The translations under genes were made by a program, and so were the position numbers. From assembly GCA_000499405.2 (NCBI GenBank), contig HG738138.1, positions 5,330,888-5,394,887 on the forward strand: DNA of 64,000 nucleotides, in the 5' to 3' direction. Origin of the DNA: Onchocerca volvulus. Lineage: Eukaryota; Nematoda; Chromadorea; Rhabditida; Onchocercidae. Shown here piece after piece: positions 1 through 10,135 of this stretch (the stretch's first letter is position 1; each line of letters opens with the position of its first letter). The notes below the pieces were generated by a model. It was not told the origin of the DNA. It saw nothing but the letters and a program-made list of their open reading frames with translations, and ran no database searches.

Positions 1-822
1 ATATAATACACTTGCAATAACAGCGTAAAGAATATCTAGATTTATTAGGAAAAATGAAGCATATTTTAAAAACATAATTGATCTATTCAAATGAGAATTA
101 GATAACAGTAAATTAACTTTCCCATTTCTTTCTTCATTAAAGCTTCGTCACAGAGGCAAGTTCTTCGGAAGTTTAAATTCAATATAAAGTTCCAAGAGAT
201 GAAAAAATAATGCTATTTAGTGAATATGAAAAAAAAAAATACGAAATGCAGTTATGTATAACATTTCATAAAAACAATTAAAAAATTATAAAAATCGATG
301 AAAAAAAAGTAAAAGAAAAAGAAAAAAATACATAAAAACAGAATATTTTGATTGAGAACTGAAAAGGAAGACAAAAAACTTATTGAATCAAAGGGCAAGG
401 AAACTATACATGTACATATATATTTATCTATAGAAACATCAAAAGCTTTGGTTTATATAAGCCTTAACGGTTCTTCCATTTCAGTTTTTTATCTTCACTA
501 CGATATAAAAAAGAACCCATCAAACCGTAACGACAAAATAAACTGAGTTGAATAATGCAGAAATGTTAGAAACGAAAGATTTAATTCAGAAAACAAGTGT
601 TAGGATATCACTCTGCAAACGACTTGAAGAAAAACTAGTATATCAATAGTAGCTGTATATAAACGAAAAAGCACGACAACTGAATTGAAAACGAAACCGC
701 CAACGATAAAGTAATGATAAAAAAGTCTGATGACAACAGTAAAGAGGATAACAATTTACAAGAAAAACCCGTGAACCCAACTGAAAAACTTTCATCATAA
801 TTTTTCGAAATACCGCACACCT
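1..822. other. AT-rich non-coding flank downstream of ARL6IP5
   Basis: This stretch holds A-rich runs (for example around 230-330) and short open frames without recognisable protein similarity. It lies 3' of the minus-strand gene that ends at 823, so part of it is probably that gene's 3' UTR. I see no gene, RNA or structured repeat here. Confidence 0.6.
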
Positions 823-2093
823 TCATATTTTCAGTTCAATACCGCATCGCTCTAGCAAATAGGCCATAATTGTGTTCTTCAAACCCACTCGCTCCAGCTG
901 ATGATTGATCTTAACTTTAAGACTTCTGAGCCGGGTTGATGCATGCACCAAAACTAGCAACAGTGGAAGTGAGAGTGTAAAAAGCACTGTTACTACCGGA
1001 ACTATAGCATAAACGAAAAAGTAAAATGACAGCAGCATAGCACCCAGTGTAATGAATGTGTGATCGTGACGTGCCTGAAAAAAATTACGATTTTTGATAT
1101 CATCATTTACCGCCATAAATCGTAAAGAAGACCATCTTCCACCAACTTCTGTAAGAAAACATACCTCAAAATTCAAAACCATGTTTTCTGAAATATTCTA
1201 CTTATAAGTTAGAAAACTAAACCGAAACATAAATGGTATCATATTAACATAAAATAAAAATGTTCAATTTAAATCAAAAATAAGGTTAAAGAAGAGTGTG
1301 AGAGCATTTCTTATTGTTACTGAACTGCAAATATTAACTGTGCAATCACATTCTCGATCGAAATAAACAGAAGTAGCCTGCCTACTTGTACGAACGTGGG
1401 ATTGGACGAAAGCGAAAATATAAGTACAGCAGCCACAGATATGATAGCAACCAATCCAATTAAAACGTCACGTAATTGTACTAATGCACAAATCAATATG
1501 ATAAGTGACATAAAAGCGAAATAATTTGTCTGATAATATAATAAATTGCTCAACATACGATTATTCCATTTTGGTAAATCACGAAATGGTGGCATCTGCA
1601 ATCAAATCTCGAATATGAATTTTGCATGAAATAAAAAAATTGATAGAGGTAAGGCTAGATTTCACGACAATAATGAGTGAATTTAGATGTAACAAGCTAA
1701 ATAAATCAAGAAATAAGATGAGATGGTAGAGTTAAGCCGCGATATAGGGTACTAAGCGACATCATTTCGGCGTGAACATACGTCGATATTGCTATTACAT
1801 CAGCATATTGTGTTCTTGTGCGATTTAGTTTGGATCGAAAAAAATAAATAAATAAATAATGTCGGCAATCAAATTTATAATGGTTAATTAACTTCTAAAG
1901 GAAGAAAACAAAGAGCCACTCAACGATTTTCATCAATTAAACAATAATGACTTTCAATGAAGCAACAAAGATCAGAACTAACCTCAAATCTTAATTTGTC
2001 GCAGAAGAATTCGCGAATACTACGAAGAGGTGGCACTTGAACAGAGTTCATGATTTTCCAATTTTCATTTTTACCAGTGCTTTCTTGTGTCAT
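823..2093 (-). CDS. arl6ip5: ARL6IP5/JWA-like PRA1-family membrane protein
   Basis: Three exons are proposed: 2093-1983, 1595-1326 and 1074-823, giving about 210 aa (human ARL6IP5 is 188 aa). The PRA1 core is visible: a cytosolic lead-in with FRDLPKWNNR and LLYYQTNY (about residues 40-62), then two pairs of hydrophobic segments, then the family's charged tail with HASTRLRSLK and GLKNT. PRA1-family proteins are multi-pass ER/Golgi proteins; ARL6IP5 is reported to regulate ER-to-Golgi traffic and glutamate transport. The ATG at 2093 follows an acceptor-like TTTTAG by two bases, which suggests spliced-leader addition. The exact donor of exon 2 is uncertain: no GT fits with strong consensus, and either GCA|gttcag (1326) or a GC donor three bases upstream keeps the frame. 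Family assignment is firm from the motifs; the ARL6IP5 subtype is inferred from the tail. Confidence 0.85.
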
Positions 2094-2095
2094 CG

Positions 2096-2106
2096 CTAAA
2101 ATGAAA
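2096..2106 (-). promoter_or_regulatory. Probable spliced-leader acceptor of ARL6IP5
   Basis: On the minus strand a T-rich run ends in TTTTAG two bases before the ATG at 2093. No upstream coding exon is visible, so this is better read as a trans-splice acceptor than a cis acceptor. RNA evidence would be needed to confirm it. Confidence 0.5.
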
Positions 2107-3846
2107 TAAATAACTTTTTTGCTGCACTTTTTACACTATGGTCAAAATGGTTTGATCGAACAATAATTTCAATGGTACCACCAGCATATGTACCGAAACA
2201 ATTAGTACCATCATTTTTTTCTTATGGCGATGTTATATCTTTTACTATAACTACTGCTTGGGTTCAGACACTAGTTGATTTACAATTCTATTAATCCTGA
2301 TAAAGATAAATACACGCAATCTTTAAAAGAAATTAGCGACATCCCTTTTTAAACACATCTTTTAAACGGAATTTGCAGCATCCCTTGTTTAACGAATTTA
2401 TGAATTATGCAGCATACTTTTTATCAATCCAGCACATTTATGAAATATTTAGAAAATGATTTTGACTGAATACTACTTATGTTAAACGGCATTTCCTTAG
2501 GACTATTTTCAATCATATCATTTTCGGAATGCCATCTCAGCCTACCATTTCCGAAATTTCGATGATCAGTAATCGATATCACCAATATATCCGTAGTAAT
2601 ACTGACAATTACCAGTATCATTACTTCAAGATTTTCTCTATGAACAATCAGTTCCCAGAGAACTTTTCATACTTGATTCCGATGTTCCAAACTATAGTTC
2701 ATATCATATCAAATGATATTTTCTAGATAAACTCATCATGAGAACATCATTCGAAAAAATGCCACTAATAATCCATGGATATTTTCGCATAAGGACTATT
2801 AGACTCTAAGATCGCCGAGAAATGCTTGAAATCAATAGCTGAAGCTTATCGCTTCAACCATATTCATCTCGGGAATGATGGTCTCGACAACAGCGTCATT
2901 CTGAAAACGACTGTATCTCTACCTATTAGAATAACAGTTCTGAAGTTCCCATCCAGTTTTCATTTTGAAATATAAGTATACTTCAGATTCCAAAAAACAA
3001 AAAGGATATTCAGAGGTATCTTCCGCTGCAGGAACTCAACTCAATTAGCTGTTGACTCATATTTAATCAAAATTTCTGCAAGAGGATAATATGGCAAAAG
3101 ATTTGTTATCCACAATTTCACATGGCTGCAGGAAATACCGTGTAATAAATTCAAACAATAAAAATCCGAGAGAAAGTATTTCTAGAAAGAAAGTCAGGTG
3201 TTTGTATCTCACAATTTTTTCCAATTACTTGAAAATTCTTTTCATAATACTTCAAGCCAGCAACAATTACCCTTCTATTTAGTATGGTAATATTACGTAT
3301 TTTTCTTCGAGAGATTATGTCGGATCACAGCGCACCTTGAGCAATATGATCACAACAAATGTAGTAATGTCGTATTTATCTGGTCTTCGTGTTCATAAAA
3401 TGTTAATCAATACGTCGAGCATCAGTTTTTCAATGAGTACCATTTTCTGTCCCTAACGTTCTCAGGATGCATACAACACTTGAACTTTGACCCATCTAAT
3501 TACATTATACGACAAACGTAATCGCCCGTCCCCATATCTCACGATTACAGAAAAAGTAGTAGACAATTCCCTATAGAAAAGGCCCACTCTCACGCATAAA
3601 TTTAATAGCCCACGCAGGAAATTCCAGTTATAAATGGTTATCGACTGTTTCGTTATATGGTGGTGGTGCAAGATCATCTCGTTTGGGTTTAGTTTTTTCC
3701 TTCCGAATCGTAGGGTGAATTCGATTAGGTGCAGAAGAATTGCTGACTTTATTCTGTTTTATTTCATTTACTAGAGAAATTACTTTGCAGATCGATATAT
3801 TTGTGTAAGATTTGTTCTGTTTTAGACAAAAGCCAATCGGAAAATT
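2107..3846. other. Shared intergenic region between divergent ARL6IP5 and SEC13
   Basis: Both neighbours are transcribed away from this 1.7-kb stretch, so it should hold both promoters. Open frames here are short and overlap on both strands (for example around 2424-2726 and 3462-3864) without recognisable domains. I could not identify a core promoter element with confidence. Confidence 0.55.
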
Positions 3847-6800
3847 ATGGTTAGTATTCTTCATTTTATGTAGTCATATGCGCAATTGCAGCAAATAGTT
3901 TGTATGTTGTATTTTATGATCAGTGATAATATTTTGTAAGAAGTCTTTTTTGTTTTACTGATTTAGCTTTTTGTTTCTGTCTATGTATATTTCAGGTGAC
4001 AATTGTATCAAAACTTGATACAGCTCATCGTCTTACTATTGTAAGTTCACTACCCAAAAAAATTTTACTTTGTTTCATACTTTGTTTTTCTATTTACTTA
4101 AAAGCGCATAATACACAATGACCAAGGTCGTCAGATCATTCGTTACTGTTCTTCTTTAGTAGTACTACATAACGGTGTTTGTGGTGCACTGATTTACTGA
4201 ATAAGAGGATGATATGAATCTTTCTGTGCTCTGACTAGGACTTTTTGCTTAGTTAGTCATTATGCTTTGAGGAATTTTCTGAACTTGTCGAGTAACTTAG
4301 TAGAGTTTTCTAGGAAAAGCCATACACTATATTAGTTTTCTCACTTTAATTTCTGGTAATAGATCAAGTGGTAAGTGGGAACAGTTTAGGCCGAACTGTT
4401 CGAAACGTATGAGTAAAATGAGTTATTATCAGTAATTACCGTATATATTCTCTAAGTTATTTCTTTTGAGTTTTGTTACTGTTTTTACAAGATATTATGT
4501 CTTTTCAGCATGACGCTCAAATGAATTATTATGGTACTCGACTTGCTACTTGTTCCAGTGATAATTTGATTAAAATATTTGAGGTTCATTATATTACTTT
4601 GGTTTTCCATATTATCTGAGATTCCTTACTACTGTTTTAGATTCATGGTACTGGTTCGATTTTTTTTACGCTGGTTTTTATTTGAGATGTGGGAAAATAT
4701 AAATGATTGATCATAGGAGATTATAGAGATGTTTTGAAGTCATGTAAATGCTTAACACTTACTAAGAAGTTGTAGTAGTCTTTCTTAAATCCTACGTGTA
4801 ATTTTCGTCACAGATGCTTATCTATTTCTTGAAATAATGATTTATTACAGCTGAAACCATCAGGACAAACGTATCCTTCTGCTGAATTGAATGGTCATAC
4901 TGGTCCAGTCTGGCAAGTGTGTTGGGCGCATCCGAAATTTGACAATGTTTTAGCCTCATGCTCATATGACAAGTAAGAAATCAGATTGCATATTCCTCTT
5001 GTGGGTTACGTTATTAATAATTTAAGTCGAGAAACAAATACGAATATGCAATTTTTAACGCACATGTATTGTTCCGAACACATTACTTTCAGTTTCATTT
5101 TCTCATCTCTTTGGGATTCATGATATACGTGATTATACGCTCATATGGATTTTCCTTCGAATATGCAAATTCACTAACATCTCTTTATAGTTTTAATAAT
5201 GACTAGTTTATTGCACTATGGTGTTTTTTCTCTGAAATTATTTGAAATTATAGGCGAGTTATCATTTGGAAAGAGATTTCTGGCAAATGGCAAAGAATTT
5301 ATGAATGGAACCATCACGATGCAAGTGTTAATTCGATAAGTTGGGCACCTCATCAGTATGGTCTTACATTAGCTTGTGCATCTACTGATACTGCAATATC
5401 AATATTGAGTTTCAACAAGGCAAAGATTTGGACACATCAAATTATTGCTAAAGCTCATGAACAGGTATTGTAAGTATGTGAATAACGTACTTTTCAAGTT
5501 TGGGATCAGATAGAGGATTAGAACCCTAAACAGATCTTTTCTGAAAAGGCTAGTGTACTTTACTGATCTAAAGTTGTCATATCTAGTTTGATTTATTATA
5601 TGAAGCATTTTAGAGTTTTCTGGATTATTCAGCCTGTGCTACGACTCACTGATTGATCATTTCCTATTTATGATATTGACAGAAGATCTGTTTATTATAC
5701 AGATTAATTGTAAAAGCCAAATGCAAATTTGTTGAGTGTTTAAAAAAAGTAAAAAATAAAATGAGGAAATTTAGAGACCGCATAGTTCACTTATAAGGAA
5801 TTATTTAATAATATTCATTTATGACGTGCTTTGCAAAGCATTTTGTTCTCGCTTCATCTCTTTATATAGTTCCATGTAAGTGTATAGACATATCTCATTT
5901 TCAAGTTTCAGGGTTGTAATGCGGTATCCTGGGCTCCTGCAGTGTATTCAACTTCCCTTATTCATAGTGATGGACCTCTGATACGTAAACGAATGGTTTC
6001 TGGTGGTAATGATAATTTTGTTAAAATATGGAGGTTCGTAAGATTTGGTAATCAAACTCTCATTATTATCATCTTAAAGAATTTCTAAAATACTTTTTTC
6101 TATCCTGTTATATATTCTTTTTCAAAGAGCAAGCTTTGAGAAGAAATATTTTACAGTAGTTGTCTCTCAGGAAAAAAAAAAAAATGTTTACGAAGGCTAG
6201 CATCATAACATTATAAAATATTTCCCCTTTACGGTCTATTTTCAGAGAAAGGAAGGATGGGAATTGGGAATTAGAAATCGCTTTAGAGGGACACACTGAT
6301 TGGGTACGTGATGTCGCATGGGCTCCAGTAGCGGCTCACAACATTAACACAATTGCTTCATGTGGACAGGTATTTTGTGTATCCTTATTCATTTCGGATC
6401 TATACATTTTTGTTTAGTCAAGATTTTATTTGATAAAATAATACTATTTTTTGGTTACTGTAGGACAGGAAAGCGATCATTTGGCGTTGTTCGAGCGTTG
6501 ATCAGAGGCACTGGGCTGCCCAAGAACTGGCTCTATTTGATGATATTTTATGGCATGTTAGCTGGTCTCTCTGTGCTACCGTCCTTGCAGTATCTGGTGG
6601 TGACAACGAAGTAATCATTGGAAATTCAAATTTTTTGACGCAAAGCATTTGCCTTTTTTTTTACTTACAGTCAGCGGAGTTGGTATCGTGTAATGAAAAT
6701 TGATCTTATTTTAAGAGATGGTACATTTTACATTTCACTACGCTATAGTGCATTTTTCAGAGAATATGTACGTTTCTTTTATATCCACAGAAATGAATAG

Positions 6801-6963
6801 TGCATTCGTTAGAAAAGTTATCGCTTTAGAAAAGATGGAAGTAATTCAATGTAAAGGGATGAGATTTTTTAAGTCTTATTATACTGCGTAATTTCAGATT
6901 TCATTATGGAAAGAAAATGTCCAAAATGAATGGATACGTATTTCTGAACCAGAAGAAAAATGA
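3847..6963 (+). CDS. SEC13: SEC13, COPII coat and nuclear pore WD40 protein
   Basis: Nine exons: 3847-3849 (ATG only), 3996-4040, 4509-4583, 4851-4972, 5254-5464, 5912-6033, 6246-6369, 6464-6610, 6898-6963. The product is about 304 aa (human 322). It reads as an open six-blade WD40 propeller along its whole length: [78 protein letters not shown], and VSGGDNEISLWKE near the C terminus. SEC13 pairs with SEC31 in the outer COPII coat and also sits in the Nup107 complex and the GATOR2 complex. The initiator ATG appears to be the last three bases of the first exon (donor gttagt), giving MVTIVS, which matches the conserved start of the family. MCTS1 follows on the same strand 633 bp later, and SAR1, another COPII component, lies 7 kb further on. 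The C-terminal tail is shorter than in vertebrates. Confidence 0.95.
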
Positions 6964-7596
6964 CATTCATGCTTGTTTTTGTGCATATTATTATTCATTT
7001 TTTGAGGTTGATAAAAAATTGTGTTTAGGTGGGAAATGTTTATCATTCAGGGTTAGAATGCCTTCCATGTTAAGTAGATACTTTGCAATAATCACTGTTT
7101 GGCCATTAAACATGTATTTTATTTCTTTTTTTTTATTCTTCACGAATAATTGCTTTTCTATTTTAAAAAACGAAAAAAGTTGTCTTCTTTGTCATTTCCT
7201 TGATGCGTTAATCCAACACTTCACTTTTCTAAATGCTGAAAAAAGGAATTTATGGTTAGTATAGTTCCTTATTTTTATTTTATATTTACCCTATTTGTGT
7301 ATTCATTTCTGGAATTTTATAGCATTCCTGTCTGTGGTTCCACTGGGTTTATAGTTATTTTTAAGTAACTATGAAGAATTGGTCATTTTCTGGTCTGTAT
7401 TTGATGCATCATTTAACTTCATTTAGTTTATATTAAAGCCCATTATAGCTCTATATCGCAATATCTTTGGTTGCTATATTGTTACAAGTATTCTTCATTA
7501 TCTACGATTGATGAGTTTCATCCTTCAAAATGCCTACATATGTAATCAATAGACATTCAGGAACAGATTAGTCTCGTATGTTCAGATTCCGTTAAA
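6964..7596 (+). other. SEC13-MCTS1 intergenic spacer
   Basis: This 633-bp AT-rich stretch separates two genes in the same orientation. An open frame continues to 7264 but is only read-through past the SEC13 stop and shows no domain. The spacer ends with the probable trans-splice acceptor of MCTS1. The spacing is longer than typical Caenorhabditis operons, so co-transcription is possible but not shown. Confidence 0.5.
7575..7585 (+). promoter_or_regulatory. Probable spliced-leader acceptor of MCTS1
   Basis: The run TATGTTCAG ends at 7585, eleven bases before the MCTS1 ATG at 7597. No coding exon precedes it, so it is read as a trans-splice acceptor. Confidence 0.6.
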
Positions 7597-9419
7597 ATGT
7601 TCAGGAAGTTCGACGAGAAAGAAGATATAATCGGTACTCAGCAGTTAAAATCGTCAGCTCAGGTTCAAATTGATCTCTTTCAATTCATCTCATTGTATGA
7701 TGAATGATATGTTGAGGGTCTTGGGATTCCTCAGAGTGGTATTGTTCGTGTTTTACTTGTGTCAATTTTCTGATTATTGAGGCTTATTATACTACAGCTG
7801 TGGTAATTATTTCTGAACTATCATGACTTCTCAAGTGCCGAAGTTCTAATAGTCTTTTATGGAAGAGCTCCAATGAATATGCTGCGACTTTCTCGTTATT
7901 TTAGGCATTTTGTCTTATTTTAGAAATCAATACGATCGAAAATTTTGGAACAGTTGCCGTTACTAGATGATTATATTAACGACATATTACCTAAAAAAGA
8001 CAGTTTTAAATTGATCAAGTGCAAAGGTTTGTTCCAGTTCTGTCCAATGAATTTTGAGGTACTGTTTAAGACATATTTTTTCGAACTGGTTTTTGGCTGA
8101 TTAGTGACTGTTCATCATCTTAAAATACCTATCTTGTCATCATAACTTGCTCTTAAAATGCCTATCTTGTCTTCATAACTTATTCTACCAATGTAATATA
8201 GATTTCCAGAACATGTCGAACTCATTGCTGATTGTGACGGAAGAATACTGTTTATCAAACCGAGAGATGTGTCGTATTTTCCTACCCTACGCCTTCTTCA
8301 CCAGTATCCTTTTATTTTGCCTCATGAACAGGTTGATGATTTAAATACCTCTAAAACTTTGGAAGCTTTGTTCTCCTTGTCTTATCAATGCTGTGACTTT
8401 TTGGTATCCAAGTGATCCCATAGGATATGCAGTTAAGAGGCTATCATTGAATCTGTGCAAATATTTCAAATTTCTATAAATAATTTAACCATTGCTTTTC
8501 TCTGTTACGATTTACCATTGCGAAAACCACCGAATTATCCTTATGTCACTAGTTACTGTACCGAAGTTCAACTAGGCCGCTTTTAAGATTACTTGATACT
8601 ATGATGAAAAATAACTCTGTTTATGGAGATTTATGACTCGGGAAGTGTTTTTAGTGTAAAGATTTTTGTACCGAGAATCTCAATAAAGACGTTAGTGTTT
8701 GAGTGAAAAGATGCACATTATGTTGCTTAAAACAGTATGGCAAGAAAAGATTTCTCGAATTGTTTTAGGTCGATAAAGGTGCCATCAAGTTTGTTCTCAA
8801 TGGATCTCAAATCATGTGTCGTGGTTTAACCAGTCCAGGTGCCAAGTTAAATGCAGATGTTTCCGAAAACAGTGTATGGTCTTTTTTTGAATGCATATAT
8901 TTTGCACCTATATTCATGATGTTTAAAAATCTCTTATTTATATAATAACTAAAATTTCTTATATACATGATAATTGAAAACCCTTTACACAGATCTCTTT
9001 TTTTGTGTGGAGCCTTTTATACTTAAGGGATAGAATAATTCTTCTGAGTTTATGAGCGGTGGTAAACTTCTGCATATTGATTAATGTTCCAGCAGATCGT
9101 ATTCTCTACTTCATATCCCGAACTTGTGTATTCTGTCCAAGTTGTTTTTCGCTCTTGAAAAACACGATTTCAAAATTCCAGGTCGTGGCTCTGATGGCGG
9201 AGGGAAAAAAGCATGCACTGGCAATAGGTCTTACGAAGATGTCTGCAGAAGAAATACTGACAGTGAACAAGGCAAAATTTAGTTTTATGCAATGAAAGAA
9301 AAAAGGAAGAGCGCATAGCTAATTTAACACTCCAGTAAGTTAACGCTTTTCAGGGTATTGGCATTGAAAATCTACATCATTTAAACGATGGCCTTTGGAA
9401 AGTTCCAATAGTTTTATGA
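7597..9419 (+). CDS. MCTS1: MCTS1, PUA-domain translation reinitiation factor
   Basis: Six exons: 7597-7662, 7924-8026, 8210-8331, 8769-8873, 9182-9271, 9354-9419, giving 183 aa (human 181). The protein starts MFRKFDEKE and carries [29 protein letters not shown] and [15 protein letters not shown], which run through the N-terminal MCT1 domain (about 1-90) and the C-terminal PUA domain (about 93-170). MCTS1 forms a heterodimer with DENR that recycles 40S subunits and allows reinitiation after upstream ORFs. The last intron (9272-9353) begins with GC rather than GT: AACAAG is followed by gcaaaa. No in-frame GT alternative keeps the conserved VNKGIG. Intron 2 contains a 33-bp tandem duplication (8118-8182). 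The gene lies on the same strand as SEC13 and converges on Beclin-1. Confidence 0.95.
8118..8182. repeat. Two-copy 33-bp tandem repeat in MCTS1 intron 2
   Basis: The 32-base segment 8118-8149 recurs at 8151-8182 with three differences. It sits about 30 bases before the exon 3 acceptor and looks like a recent local duplication. Confidence 0.8.
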
Positions 9420-10135
9420 CGAAAACTATTGCACAATGGAAGTAATCCATGTAGTAGTCCAGTGTTTCGTAATTTACTGTGATCATTTTGGTTCGGTTAT
9501 ATGTTGAATAGTATTGCAGCACGGTGATTTCTTAGCTTTGTTTATCTTGATTCTAAAAAACGCTTACTAATGTAAACCCGACTTAATATTTATCGCTTCA
9601 TAATTGAATTGAAATTGATTCACAAAGTTACATAAATATTTACTATACTCGTTGTTTATCCTATTTTTCTCGGATTTTAAAATCTATATCATGCTTTTCT
9701 ACAATTGATAGCGCAATAAGATTCATATAGATCTACCAAATCTTAATGGAACTTTCAAAACAAGTTTAAATTTTATTAGTATTGTACAATAGTAGGAATT
9801 ATACAAAAGTCAAGAACTAAGAGAACAAGCAAAAAACAAACTACAGATAACACACTAAACAATGATGAGGCCACTATTTCCCAAGGGCTGTGACTAAGAA
9901 AATTATCCACGTAACCGATGTATAACATTCTGGATTTAGCTGACCCATCTTATGTAAAAAGAAGTTTTGCTCTGGTAAGACTTTTACATAAAATGGATCA
10001 GCTAAGCCTCCAATAATCAACCTCGAAGAAGCAGGAAACTGAATAGACTTCATTCCAACACAGTAAACAGTTTAAATGAGAATCTAGAAATATAAATATA
10101 TTTTTTAATCACATTTCACATCAAGATATTTATAA
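9420..10135. other. Convergent intergenic region between MCTS1 and Beclin-1
   Basis: The 3' ends of both genes face this 716-bp stretch. I see no coding exon. It contains the inverted repeat at 9936-10005 described separately. Confidence 0.55.
9936..10005 (-). ncRNA. Candidate pre-miRNA-like hairpin
   Basis: Arms 9936-9959 and 9982-10005 are 24 bases each and complementary except at two positions, with a 22-base loop. Read on the minus strand both mismatches become G:U pairs, so the RNA stem would be fully paired. This size and loop suit a miRNA precursor, but a small palindromic repeat element is an equal possibility. I recognise no known miRNA seed. Confidence 0.35.

Noticed and set aside
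6964..9419. SEC13-MCTS1 as a nematode operon
   Set aside because: Orientation fits and MCTS1 has a trans-splice-like acceptor, but the spacer is 633 bp and several stand-alone genes here have the same acceptor, so an operon is not shown.
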